From contig JBAIAC010000260.1 in assembly GCA_037349315.1 (NCBI GenBank), positions 124,001-188,000 on the forward strand: 64,000 nt of DNA. Reading direction: 5' to 3'. Position numbers and translations under genes: made by a program. The stretch comes from Chelydra serpentina. Lineage: Eukaryota; Chordata; Testudines; Chelydridae. The notes under the pieces are model-generated. The model ran no database searches. It saw only the letters and a list, made by a program, of their open reading frames with translations, and was not told the origin of the DNA. Shown one piece after another: positions 42,771-52,989 of the stretch; position 1 is the stretch's first letter; each line of letters begins with the position of its first letter.

Positions 42771-43202
42771 GATGAAAACTGGCCCAGTCCCCGCCCCAAA
42801 CCAAACTTGTCACAGATAAGTCTCTGGGGCAGCCCCGCTTCCTGGGAGAAGGAGAAACAGAGACAACAGCAGCTGCTCCCGTTAGCTGGAGCTGGGAGGC
42901 AGGTGGGAGAGGCCATCCCCAAAACAAGCCAGGAGAGTGACAGGGCAGCACTCCCGCTGGGTTGGCTAACACTAATGATGATGCTTACACCACTGCTCCT
43001 GCCTGGAAGTGCACAGTGCCCCCGTGAGGTGGGGAAATGAACTGCACCCCACTGGGAACCAGAGGTGCACAGGGCTGCACTGACTTGGCCAAAGCCCCCC
43101 AGCGTATTGGAGGATCCAGAACTTTGTGTTCAAACATCTCCCAGCTTCCTTGAAACTAAGACCAAGGTTTCTTTGCAATATACTTGCAGAAAACAGCTTT
43201 TT

Positions 43203-43438
43203 CACCCCAGGTGGGACTTGAACCCACGATCTCTGGCTTTCATAAAATCATAGAATATCAGGGTCAGAAGGAACCTTAGGAGATCATCTAGTCCAAACTG
43301 TTGCTTAAAGCAGAACCAGATTTTTGCCCCTGATCCCTAAATGGCCCTTCAAGAATTGAACTCACAGCCCTTGCTTTAGCAGGCCAACGCTCAAACCACT
43401 GAGCTATCCTTCCCCTTATCCATTAACTCACTGAAGTG
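43203..43438 (-). pseudogene. tRNA-Arg gene split by a Cry-type SINE
   Basis: The 3' half (43203-43240) reads AGCCAGAGATCGTGGGTTCA and ends CCCACCTGGGGTG, matching vertebrate Arg(CCT/TCT). The 5' half lies beyond the SINE (43416-43438): CAGTG then TAATGGATAAGG. The anticodon was lost at the junction. The two halves are in the correct order on the minus strand. Confidence 0.75.
43241..43415 (-). mobile_element. Cry-type SINE inserted in tRNA-Arg
   Basis: On the minus strand, GGATAGCTCAGTGGTTTGAG heads the element and the CR1-like tail ends in 'ttctatgattttatg'. Full length, about 175 bp. No clear target duplication. Confidence 0.88.
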
Positions 43439-44279
43439 GAAACAAACGAAACACAAAAATTCCCTCTCATAAATGCACATTCCTCACATTCACTTGGAAG
43501 CCAAATACCCCCTTTATGCACTTACAGAAATGTCACATCCCCTGTCACCGGGGCAGGTCGCTGACAGAGCTGAGCCCCACCTTTCTGCCAGCCATCTTTC
43601 GAGAAGAACCCCATCCTAGAGTCCCAGCTCCCTCCGTCAGCAGCTCCACGTCTGTGGCTCGGAGTGGCAGTAGAATGATTGGGGGGTGAATCCAGGACTG
43701 GAAGGGGGGGTCAGGTCAGCCTGGGAGGAGTAACCAGGTGGGGCAGACCCAGGGTGAGGCTGTGGGCTGCTGGTTGGTCGTTGGCATCAGAGCTCTAGAT
43801 CAAAGCTACACAGCGACCTGACACCCGGGGTTCCAAGGCCGACATGGTGACCCCGTTACCAGCCTTGTGAACCCCAAACCCTTGTTACTAAGGGCACGTA
43901 GGAGTTTCTGTCCCTTAATCACTTCTGGGAGCTCCCGAGCAGCCACGTTGGGGACTCGGGTTAAATCCAAGTGTAAAATCTGACAGCCCCACGGAGCTCC
44001 CCAGCATCCCGAGAGCCTCCCTAGTGCTCTCCCGCAGCAGCCGCCTCCCGGTGTGGGTGGGAAAAGGGGACGAGGATGCACTGCTGCCTCACGCCAGGAC
44101 AAGAGCCCTCACCACACCCAGGCCTGTCTCTTGCCGTGAGCCCAGGCAGCCAGAGGGGCCGGGTAGCTCCCTGGCAGGCCACCGCCTCGGCCACCTCTTG
44201 CCTCATGGCCCAGGATCTTGGTGCTCTGCTGGTCGCTGCCTCACTTGGAGGCCCAGAGAAAAAGAAAGAAGCACATGCC

Positions 44280-44311
44280 TAGCAGAGGATGGTTTCGATC
44301 CATCAACCTCT
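44280..44311 (-). pseudogene. Initiator tRNA-Met 3' fragment
   Basis: Only the T arm and 3' acceptor (TCCTCTGCTA on the minus strand) remain. The rest is replaced by flank sequence matching 39595-39640. Confidence 0.75.
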
Positions 44312-44437
44312 GCTTCCTTCACCTGCCGTATCCAGTACCCGGCCTCCGGCCTCCAGCCCGTGTGAGCTCTAGCGCTGGCAGGCAGATGCGCCGGCTGGGA
44401 GGCAGCAGCCTTGGTAACAGCAGACTTGTATCTCTGT

Positions 44438-44511
44438 GTCTTTGTGGCACAATGGGTCAGCGTGTTCCACTGTTAAGGAAGTGGATGGTGGTTCAAACCC
44501 ACCAAGGGACA
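44438..44511 (+). pseudogene. tRNA-Asn(GTT)-like, decayed
   Basis: Anticodon loop CTGTTAA and T arm GGTGGTTCAAACCCACC are kept. The anticodon stem (TTCCA against GGAAG) and the base of the acceptor are broken. Confidence 0.75.
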
Positions 44512-44999
44512 GTGGCAGCCCTGTACTATTTCTTCGCCCCTGAAGGGCCCCTTTTGCTGCCTCAACACGGTCCCTCTTGGCCTCACTGCTCCCAGCTGGT
44601 GGTCCGAAGAGTGCGCTGGATGTGACTCAGAAACCCATCTCCCAGCAGCCAGGCCAGGGGCTCGGGCTTAATCCTCAAGGCCGAGCGCAAAACCTTCAGC
44701 CAGGCACGTTTTGCTCCCTTCCCGCCTCCGCCCAAGCGGCAAGGGAGAAACGGACGACACTCGCCGGCTCGAAGATGCCTCCCTCCCGCTTCCCTGTGGG
44801 CTGCACAAAGCTCTTGGCCTGCTTCATGCCTCGTCAGGGGAGCGCGGCCATGCTGCCCACGCCTGAGTCACGTCTGCAGCCTGGCCCGCCCCGGCTGACG
44901 GAGCAGAGCCACGCGAGTCAATGGCAGGTCGAGTCGGGGCCCCATAACCTGACCTCCTGGGGCTCCGGTTCTGGGGTGGCTGGGGCCATGCAGCCCACT

Positions 45000-45308
45000 C
45001 TGGTGCTGGGAGCGGGGCTGGGGATCTAGGCTGGGGCGGGAGCAGGGCTGATGTATTCTGGACACTTAACTGCATAGCTACCTCTCTCTGGGGGTGAAAA
45101 ATCCACCCTCCTAACCAATGTAGTTCAGCTGAGCGGAGGCCTGGCGTAGATAGCGCTAGATGGGAGGAAGAATTCTTCTGTCAACCTGACTACTCCAGTG
45201 ATGGGAAACACCTCCCATCGCCGCAGTGACTGTCTGCTGCAAAGTGCTACAGCAGGTGTGAGTGTAGAGAGCCTAAGGGCAGGTGCACACTACGGGGCTA
45301 AAGCGACC
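45000..45308 (-). repeat. Duplicated unit U, copy 2 (left inverted arm)
   Basis: Reverse complement of 47852-48115 with a few differences. It forms the left arm of a large inverted repeat enclosing 45309-47851. Confidence 0.9.
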
Positions 45309-45470
45309 AGACTCTTTCCCCTGGAGCAGCAGCGACACCCGGTGGCCAGTTGGGGTAATGCACAGACTCTTTCCCCTGGAGCAGCAGCGACACCCGGTGG
45401 CCAGTCGGGGTAATGCACAGACTCTTTCCCCTGGAGCAGCAGCGACACCCGGTGGCCAGTCGGGGTATGG
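45307..45470 (+). repeat. 55-bp repeat, three plus-orientation units
   Basis: Units start right at the arm boundary ('aagcgaccagactctttccc'). The main array at 46691-47850 is in the opposite orientation. Confidence 0.9.
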
Positions 45471-45789
45471 CACAAAGAGTGTTTCCCAAGGAGGAGAAGT
45501 GACAAGCTGGGGCCAGCAGGGGCAGTGCCAGCCTCTTCCCAGTGGTGGGGGGCTGATGTGGAGTAGACAGACGATTGGGGGAGCTGTGCCCCCCTTGCTG
45601 CTCTCTGAGGCCCCACCCCCTGCACCATCTCAGTGAAATTTAAGCCCCGCCTCCTCCCCTACAAGGCTCCGCCCCCTGCCCAAGTCAGAGGCCAGTGCTG
45701 CGCCCCCTAGCATTGCCCCGCCTGCTGGCTAGTCAGGGTAATGCAGCCTGTGCTGCCCATAGAAGAGCAGGAACAGGGCTAGAGGCGCA

Positions 45790-46140
45790 GTGGGACATGC
45801 CGTGTGGCCTCTGGTGGCCACTTAGGGCTCTGGCCTGTGTCAACCCCACCACTGCGGCAGTGACCCCTCGGCCTGCTGGGGCACTGCCCTACATGTAGCA
45901 CCCCCCATTGAAGCAGTGCCTTCCCCCCGTGCCCAGGCGGGGCAGTGCCCAGCGTGTATTCCCACCCCACCATTGCAGTAGTGACCCCTGGCGGATGAGA
46001 CAGTGCATGCTGGGTGATCTCTGGTGGCCACTTAGGGCACTGGCCTGTGTGACTCGCCTCCCCCGACCTCCTTGTGGCAGTGCCCCCAATGCCCAGGCGT
46101 GGCAGTGCCCTGTGTGAACCCCCCATCAGAGCAGTGACCA
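45790..46140 (+). repeat. Diverged repeats with 'ctctggtggccacttagggc'
   Basis: The phrase occurs near 45809 and 46019, about 210 bases apart, with intervening 'ggcagtgcc' and 'gcagtgacc' motifs. It may be an old relative of the 55-bp repeat. Confidence 0.5.
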
Positions 46141-46680
46141 CTGGAGGCCTGGCGCTAAGATGGAGCCAGACACCTCTGGGTTAGGCACTAGGACTGGTAA
46201 TAGGCGGCTGGGGTCGGGCCGACGCTGTTCCCACAAGCACTGGAATGGCTGGTGTTCTGGGCAGAGGGCTCCACCTTGTATTTAGCTGTGACACCCTGAG
46301 CACCTTTCCTGGCCCAGAAGAAGAGCCGTGCCGGGGTCAAAAGCTTGTCTCTCTCCCCAGGAGAAGTTGTTCCAATAACAGATGTTACCTTCCCCGCCAT
46401 GTCTCCCCCGGGCATTCTGGGAACATGTGAGTGGCCACCGTCACCTCCATGGTTGCTCCCAAGATCCCCCACCTGTAACTACCCAGGTCCCTCCCCCGAA
46501 AAACCCTCTCATGGTCCCCTGACCCCAACCCCCCAAGGCACCCCCACCTGCAAACCCTATGGAGTCTGGGGGCGGGGCTCAGGGTAGGAGAGGGGAAATC
46601 CCAGGGACACAAGCTCACTAACTGGGTGTGGCTGCCCCTGCAATGAAAGTGGGGTGGGTGGGGAGAGGGGAGTGCTGCTG
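46141..46680. other. Unassigned spacer
   Basis: Nothing recognised. It separates the two opposite-oriented groups of 55-bp units. Confidence 0.35.
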
Positions 46681-46690
46681 CTTCAGGGGG

Positions 46691-47850
46691 GAAAGTCTGT
46701 GCATTACCCCGACTGGCCACCGGGTGTCGCTGCTGCTCCAGGGGGAAGAGTCTGTGCATTACCCCGACTGGCCACCAGGTGTCGCTGCTGCTCCAGGGGG
46801 GAGAGTCTGTGCATTACCCTGACTGGCCACCGGGTGTCGCTGCTGCTCCAGGGGGAAGAGTCTGTGCATTACCCCGACTGGCCACCGGGTGTCGCTGCTG
46901 CTCCAGGGGGGAGAGTCTGTGCATTACCCTGACTGGCCACCGGGTGTCGCTGCTGCTCCAGGGGGGAGAGTCTGTGCATTACCCTGACTGGCCACCGGGT
47001 GTCGCTGCTGCTCCAGGGGGGAGAGTCTGTGCATTACCCTGACTGGCCACCGGGTGTCGCTGCTGCTCCAGGGGGGAGAGTCTGTGCATTACCCTGACTG
47101 GCCACCAGGTGTCGCTGCTGCTTCAGGGGGAAGAGTCTGTGCATTACCCCGACTGGCCACCGGGTGTCGCTGCTGCTCCAGGGGGAAGAGTCTGTGCATT
47201 ACCCTGACTGGCCACCGGGTGTCGCTGCTGCTCCAGGGGAAAGAGTCTGCGCATTACCCCAACTGGCCACCGGGTGTCGCTGCTGCTTCAGGGGGGAAAG
47301 TCTGTGCATTACCCCGACTGGCCACCGGGTGTCGCTGCTGCTCCAGGGGGAAGAGTCTGTGCATTACCCTGACTGGCCACCGGGTGTCGCTGCTGCTCCA
47401 GGGGAAAGAGTCTGCGCATTACCCCAACTGGCCACCGGGTGTCGCTGCTGCTCCAGGGGATAGAGTCTGCGCATTACCCCAACTGGCCAGCAGGTGTCGC
47501 TGCTGCTCCAGGGGAAAGAGTCTGTTCATTACCCCGACTGGCCAGCGGGTGTCGCTGCTGCTCCAGGGGAAAGAGTCTGTGCATTACCCTGACTGGCCAC
47601 CGGGTGTCGCTGCTGCTCCAGGGGAAAGAGTCTGTGCATTACCCCGACAGGCCACCGGGTGCCGCTGCTGCTCCAGGGGAAAGAGTCTGTGCATTACCCC
47701 GACTGGCCACCGGGTGTCGCTGCTGCTCCAGGGGAAAGAGTCTGTGCATTACCACGACAGGCCACCGGGTGTCGCTGCTGCTCCAGGGGGAAGAGTCTGT
47801 GCATTACCCCGACTGGCCAGCGGGTGTCGCTGCTGCTCCAGGGGAAAGAG
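46691..47850 (-). repeat. 55-bp minisatellite, about 21 units, minus orientation
   Basis: The plus-strand unit reads 'gcattaccccgactggccac' + 'cgggtgtcgctgctgctcca' + 'ggggaaagagtctgt'. It shares the core GGCCACC.GGTGTC.C and GGTAATGCACA (opposite strand) with the 57-bp array at 19.7-21.4 kb. Open frames are artefacts. Confidence 0.95.
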
Positions 47851-47851
47851 T

Positions 47852-48382
47852 CTGGTCGCTTTAGCCCCGTAGTGTGCACCTGCCCTTAGGCTCTCTACAC
47901 TCACACCTGCTGTAGCACTTTGCAGCAGACAGTCACTGCGGCGATGGGAGGTGTTTCCCATCACTGGAGTAGTCAGGTTGAGAGAAGAATTCTTCCACCC
48001 ATCTAGCACTATCTACGCCAGGGCTCCGCTCAGCTCAACTACATTGGGTGTGAAAAATCCACCCCCCTAACCCGAGAGAGGCAGCTATGCAGGTAAGTGT
48101 CCAAAGTACATGAAAGGTGGGGGGAGGGATAGCTCAGTGGTTTGAGCATTGGGCTACTAAACCCAGGCTTGTGAGTTCAATCCTTGAGGGGGCCACTTAG
48201 GGATCTGGGGCAAAAATCTGTCAAGGGACAGTACTTGGTCCTGCTAGTGAAGGCAGGGGACTGGACTCGGTGACTTTTCAAGGTCCTTCCAGTTCTAGGA
48301 GATTTGCATATTTCCATTTATTATTATTATTACATCAGCCCAGCTCCCGCCCCAGCCTAGTGCCCCAGCCCCACAGTGGGCT
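47852..48382 (+). repeat. Duplicated unit U, copy 3 (right arm), with nested SINE
   Basis: It matches 39040-39360 in direct orientation, interrupted at 48118-48335 by a SINE and ended at 48382 by an LTR. Confidence 0.9.
48118..48335 (+). mobile_element. Cry-type SINE
   Basis: Head GGATAGCTCAGTGGTTTGAG, B box GAGTTCAATCC, a tail with 'aaggtccttccagttcta' and a terminal ATT microsatellite. TACAT-like target copies flank it (near 48108 and 48331). Confidence 0.9.
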
Positions 48383-48922
48383 TGTCACGGAGTGTGGGGG
48401 AGTCAGCGCCTGCACCCCTTTCCCCGGATTCACTGCGAGTCTCAGCCAGCCAGTAGAACAGAAAGTTTATTAGAGATGCCAGGAACACAGTAAGTACAAC
48501 CAGGACCCCTCAGTCGGGCCCTTCCGGGGGGAAGGAGCTTAGACCCCAGATCGGGGGCTCCCTGCATTTCACCCCACAGCTCCAAACGGGGGGACAGGGA
48601 GGCCAGACCCTGTCTGCCCTTCCCCCCTCTTGCCCAGCCAGCTCAAAACTCAAACTGTCCAGCCCCTCTTATCTCCTTTGTCTCCTTCCCGGGCCAGGAG
48701 GTCACCTGATCCCTTTGTTCCAACACCTTCAGCTCCCACCTTTGCAGGGGAGGGGCCCAGATCATCAGTTGCCAGGAGACAGGGTGTCGGCCATTCTCTG
48801 TCATCACACTGGCTCTCTAGGGTTCTGCACTCACACACCTTTAGCCCACCACCTAGAGACTTAACACATGCCTCGGGGAAACTGAGGCATAGAAACTTTA
48901 AGAACAGTCCCATTCCATCACA
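48383..48922 (-). mobile_element. Solo LTR, family A (540 bp), TSD GGGCT
   Basis: The minus strand starts TGTGATGGAATGGGAC and ends CTCCGTGACA. The 5-bp TSD GGGCT is at 48378-48382 and 48923-48927. It lies inside unit U; the same point at 39349 is uninterrupted. Confidence 0.92.
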
Positions 48923-49086
48923 GGGCTGTTCTGGCTCAGCCGCAGCTTCTGATGGGTAAAAGGTGGAACTGCAGCACTTCTTGGCCAGAACGTATTTTAT
49001 GTGCGGAAAAAATTGGGTGTCAGACATGAATTCTGCTTGTGCGCAGTGGCGCAGAATCCCCAGGAGTAGATGGAGGTGGTGTCCGG

Positions 49087-49340
49087 GCAGGGCCGGTGCA
49101 AGGAAGTCTCGTGCCCTAGGCGAAACTTCCTTACACCAGCCCTGCGCCCCCCGAGCTAACGCCCCCCCCCAGCCAGCCCCCTCCCGCCCACGGGAGCTCA
49201 GCCCCCCCGACCGACGGCCGTGGGACCTCAGCGGGGAGCCGGGGGGCGGGGGAGGGCTCATCGTGGCTGCCTCTCAGCTCCCTGCTCAGCAGCTGAGCCT
49301 GGAGCCGGGAGGCAGCCGCCCGCCGCCCCCCAAACCTGCT
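49087..49340 (+). mobile_element. Probable hAT-like GC-rich element
   Basis: It starts CAGGGCCGGTGCAAGG, with 'gtgccctaggcgaaacttcc' near the left end. The far end is unclear. Confidence 0.4.
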
Positions 49341-50545
49341 TGAGCCATCGCGACACAGAGGGTTGGTGGACAGCAGAGTATCACAGAGCTGTAGATTCTG
49401 CCCTGCGCTCTGTGGTTTTCAGCCTGGGGCCCAATCAGCAGACGTGCGGCCCATGTGACATCCTCAGAGACACACAATTAGTGTAGATATTGTGTGGATG
49501 CAGCCCACATAACACACAGAGAGCTGCATATGCACCCCACAATGGCAAATAGGTTGAGACAAAGTCACAAGTGAAGGGGACTGACCTTGATGTCTCCCTT
49601 TCTCAGTGTCTACTGAGCTGGGATTGTATTTTCCACAGGGCGGGATGAATGGCAGATGCCATTTGCTTCAAGAAAACAGACAGTGCTTCAGGTAAAGCTT
49701 AAACTCCCCACCTCAGCATCCCTCCCCTCAGCACTGCTCTAGAAGTACTGTGCGCTAACCCCTTGCCCCCCGGAGCACACATTGACGTGCTGGCCTCCTT
49801 GTCTCAAGGATGGATCTGGGGGCGGGGGAGGGAGTTGAGTGAAGTCTCTCAGGAAGGCAGGAACAGGGGCATCCTTCAGTGCTAAAGCTGGGTCCTGCCA
49901 CCAGCTGTTAATGGGAAGGTGACGGGTCGGAACCACCTAGGGCTGGAACTTCTCAAGGGAGAGATTAAGGTGTCTGTTAAGAGGAGGAGGAGGAAGTGTC
50001 TCTTCCATTCCTGTCTGGCCCCACCTGTCTCTTGTCCTCCTTCAGACTCTCTCCTTCCCTGCTGGGGTGATGCAGGGACAAGCCCCATCTGGGGGAGTCA
50101 CAGAGAGGCTGTCGCCAATGGAGTGTGTGTGGGACACAGAGAGGGTTGTGACTCTGTGTGTGTGTGGAGGGGCTGCTAGGGAATGAGTGATGGAAAACAA
50201 AGGGGAAGTGAAAGTGAGGCCCCTGTCTGAGTATTAGGACCCCGTGTGGCGCTGCCATTCCCCTTCCAGAACCTCCCCTGATCTCATCTGTCATTGAACC
50301 CAGCATTTGTAACCTGTCGTCATCCCAGATGTGCTGCGTATCTATGCCTCAAATAGCGAGTGTCCCTCGTAAACAGCAGAAGCAGATCACAAACTCACGT
50401 AGGAGCCATGGGCAGACCCCCTGTCTGTGCTGCTTTCATCTGGAAGGTGCTTCACAAAACACAACACTTCCCCTGTGTAAGAGAAACACCCTCCTCTCAC
50501 ACACCCCTCACTGCCACCACCTTACTCTGCTCTCCGTGGGACTGT
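49341..50545. other. Unassigned region
   Basis: Short open frames only. A (TG)n tract lies near 50152-50165. No domain, repeat end or RNA gene recognised. Confidence 0.35.
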
Positions 50546-50556
50546 TTGTCCGGCGT

Positions 50557-50572
50557 AAGTCATAAAAGAGCA
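50557..50572 (-). other. Degenerate histone 3' stem-loop
   Basis: TGCTCTTTTATGACTT, about 36 bases after the H1 stop, resembles the GGCTCTTTTMAGAGCC processing signal of replication-dependent histone mRNAs. The stem is largely broken. Confidence 0.45.
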
Positions 50573-50607
50573 TTAGGGGAGCAGAAGTCATCCCCATGGA
50601 AATCTCG

Positions 50608-51010
50608 TCATTTCTTTCTCAGGGCCACCTGCTTAGCCCTGGCTTTGGGTTTGGTTTTAGCCTGGCTCTCTCCTGTCTTGCTTTCAGGTGGGCTCTTGAC
50701 CACCTTCTGGGGTTTGTCAGCAGTGACCTTTGGGGGGCTCTACTCGGCCTTTTTTTGTCCCTGCTGCAGCCACCACTTTCTTAGGACTATTCCTGGACAT
50801 GGGCGTGGTGGCCTTTCTGGGGATCCTGGCAGCTCTAGCCAGCTTCTTGGCGGCTATTTTCCTGTTCAGAGTCACTGGCTGGTTCTTGTTCCTTGTCCTG
50901 GGACCCCGTTACTGCTGGCTGACTGTGAAGGTGCCAAGGTGCTGGTGATCTCTGCTAACTCCTAAGGCCCAACTGGACGTGGTTCTTGTTCTTCTGCACA
51001 GCATCGCTCG
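50608..51010 (-). pseudogene. Histone H1 pseudogene (linker histone)
   Basis: Linker histones bind DNA entering and leaving the nucleosome. On the minus strand the end of the globular domain is readable (QKNKNHVQLGLRS), then a stop and gaps. A lysine/alanine-rich tail follows (LNRKIAAKKLARAARIPRK, then SPKKVVAAAGTKKGR) and, after a one-base frame change, KPQKVVKSPPESKTG and KPKARAKQVALRKK with a TGA at 50608. About half of a normal H1 (roughly 200-220 residues) is visible; the N-terminal part is not recognised. The plus-strand leucine-rich frames here are antisense shadows. A decayed histone stem-loop follows the stop. Confidence 0.75.
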
Positions 51011-51059
51011 TGGAGAACAAGGACCTGCAAATGTACATTCATATTCTATCTTTGCTGAA

Positions 51060-51145
51060 ACAAGGGGGAGTCCTGTGGCACCTTAAAGACTAACAAATTG
51101 ATTTGGGCCTAAGCTGTCATGGGCTGGAACCCACTTTGTCAGGTT
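51060..51145 (-). mobile_element. Retroelement 3' end, same family as 35929
   Basis: The minus strand has 'caatttgttagtctttaagg' + 'tgccacaggactcc' and a degenerate AAGTGGG hairpin. The CGAAA box is changed. Confidence 0.6.
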
Positions 51146-51299
51146 TGTTAGTCTTTCAGCTGCCACAGGACTCCTTGTTGTGTTTGGTGAAACAGACTAA
51201 TAAGACCACCCCTCTGAAACTTATCTTTGTTTAATCAATGGAAACAAACTAGAGCCTCAGAGGACTGGAACTGATTTCAGCCCATGGACAGGTTTGTTC

Positions 51300-51470
51300 G
51301 GTGTTTGTAGATTTCAACAGGAAATTATCCTGTAGGTGCTGACACACTGATTGTTTAATAATGTATTCCAGGATCTTTCCAGCTATGGAAGTGAGGCTAG
51401 CTAGTCTGTAAGCCCCTGGGTTTTCTTTGTGCCCCTTTTAAAGATAGGTCCTGTCTTGTCACCTGTGCAG
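51300..51470 (-). mobile_element. CR1-like reverse transcriptase fragment
   Basis: The antisense of 'ctttccagctatggaagtga' encodes the segment before the QHGF motif of LINE RT. A second copy is at 52440-52680. Confidence 0.6.
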
Positions 51471-51609
51471 AGGAGCTTTCGTCCCCAGTCCCTGTCCCCT
51501 CTGGCACCATCTCCGAAGGCCGCTCTGCCTCACTCTCTTCCGGCAATATTGGGTCAACCAGCAAGTCGTGTGGCAAAGACGGCTCCCGTCCCTCATTGTT
51601 AAGGGTCAG

Positions 51610-51830
51610 GTGGGCAGGGCAACTAGGGCCAGAAGCCCACGCTCTGTTGCCCTGCCGGGGAGCTTAAAATGAGGGACTTGCCTCAGGTAAAGGTGCCGCT
51701 GCTCTCCCAGAAAACAAGCCGTCCCTGCACGAAGAGAGGTGCAGGGACCTGCCAAAACCCAGGATTGAACCAGGGACCTTTAGATCTTCAGTCTAACGCT
51801 CTCCCAACTGAGCCCCCCAGGAATCCTGGG
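51610..51830 (+). repeat. Diverged tRNA-Phe block
   Basis: It resembles 241-450 and 11023-11230 around 'cctgccggggagc', with more substitutions. Confidence 0.65.
51750..51822 (-). pseudogene. tRNA-Phe(GAA)-like, 5' acceptor replaced
   Basis: D, anticodon (GAA) and T arms (CCTGG, TTCAATC) match tRNA-Phe well, and the 3' acceptor TTTTGGC is present. The 5' acceptor strand is CCTGGGG-like and cannot pair with it. Confidence 0.75.
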
Positions 51831-52079
51831 TCCAGCCTTGTCGGGGTTACGAGGACTCTGCCACACACGAGAGTAGAAAGAGTCCTCGAGGTCAGGCAGG
51901 CCTCTGGGTACGGGAATGGGAACTCGGATCCTTTCGCTAGCCAATGCCACCGGGGTCGTCTATAAGTCAGGAAAGTTCCCCAGAATAGCGGGATCAGACC
52001 CCCCTTTACACTTGCACTCTTTGATTCCCTCTTTCTCCCCACCCCCACCCCCGTTGCTCTCCCTCTGGGCTTTCTGCCA

Positions 52080-52400
52080 GCTGGAGACTGCCCTTTCTAG
52101 GCCTGCTCCTGTGGGTGTGGGTCTCTCTCCTGATTCCTAAGAACACAGCAGGAGAAAGGAGCCTTTCCAGGAAATCACCCCGGCTTCTGGGAACCCGTAT
52201 GTAGCTGTACACACCACCAAGAATCATTTGGCTTCTGGCACACAAGGTAACGTAAGATCTGAGGACCCAGACAAGCGCTTGAACCCTGGACCCACAGATT
52301 AAGAGCTTGATGCTCCATTGACTGAGTTAGCCATGCTTGTTAAGTACCTTTACCCCTTCCACCAGAAGAACAAGCAGGCGGGCAAAAGCAAGGCAAAAAA
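52080..52400 (-). repeat. Inverted duplicate of 8260-9160 without the LTR
   Basis: The reverse complement matches 8260-8347 joined directly to 8913-9120, including 'gccaaatgattc' and 'cacacccacaggagcaggcc'. It is the empty-site paralogue. Confidence 0.88.
52265..52336 (-). pseudogene. tRNA-Lys(CTT)-like
   Basis: Anticodon loop CTCTTAA (CTT), with GGGTCCAGGGTTCAAG in the T-arm region. The acceptor (GCATGGC) and D loop are altered, so it is probably inactive. Confidence 0.7.
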
Positions 52401-52439
52401 TATTTTACATTTACTGTTTAACCACCTCCACTGGGCCCA

Positions 52440-52680
52440 TAATCTGCCAAAGAAGGAAATAGGATCGGTTTGCAATGATTTGTTCTGGACAAATCCATGC
52501 TCACTAGTCCTAAGGACCAAATTATCCTGTAGGTGCTGACAAACTGATTGTCTAATAAGGTATTCCAGCATCTTTCCAGCTATGGAAGTGAGGCTAGCTA
52601 GTCTGTATGTCCCAAGGTTTTCCTTGTGCCCCTTTTAAAGATAGGTCCTGTCTTGTTAATGGTTTGGAAGATGTTCTTTT
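52440..52680 (-). mobile_element. CR1-like reverse transcriptase fragment
   Basis: The minus frame gives GKMLEYLIRQSVCQHLQDN followed by TSEHGF, aligned with the palm-proximal part of LINE RT (normally QHGF). Truncated at both ends. Confidence 0.7.
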
Positions 52681-52989
52681 TCAGGGATCTCAGATGAGAA
52701 CTGGGGCACAGCACCTGATTTGTTAAGGACACAAAAATGGAGGCAGGAACCTCTTCTCTCCTGGTGGCAAAGAACCCCAGGTACCTAAAAGACAGGGACT
52801 CACATCCCTGAATGGGCTTTTAAAAAGTCAATGGTTAAAAAATTTGGCCCCGACCATTTCTTGTTTCCGCAGACTAGACATTTTAGCAAACTTTAGAATT
52901 CCTTGATGCCAAACACCATGAAACTCCCCTTTCTCCTTCACAGAGGGCTTTAACGCCCCTTAGCTCCCAACTGCCCAGAGCTCGAGAAT

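Larger units (their letters stand above)
43720..45060 (+). repeat. iMet-Asn duplication module, copy 4
   Basis: It aligns with 7081-7320 (43727-43950), 6480-6760 (44020-44310) and 6283-6420 (44795-44940), so the order of sub-blocks is rearranged relative to copy 1. Confidence 0.8.

Noticed and set aside
46691..47850. Regular repeats looking at first like a CRISPR array
   Set aside because: The units are contiguous 55-bp tandem repeats without unique spacers, in vertebrate DNA.
50360..50965. Leucine-rich, membrane-like plus-strand frames
   Set aside because: They are the antisense of a histone H1 tail. AAG/GCC codons read backwards give leucine and glycine.
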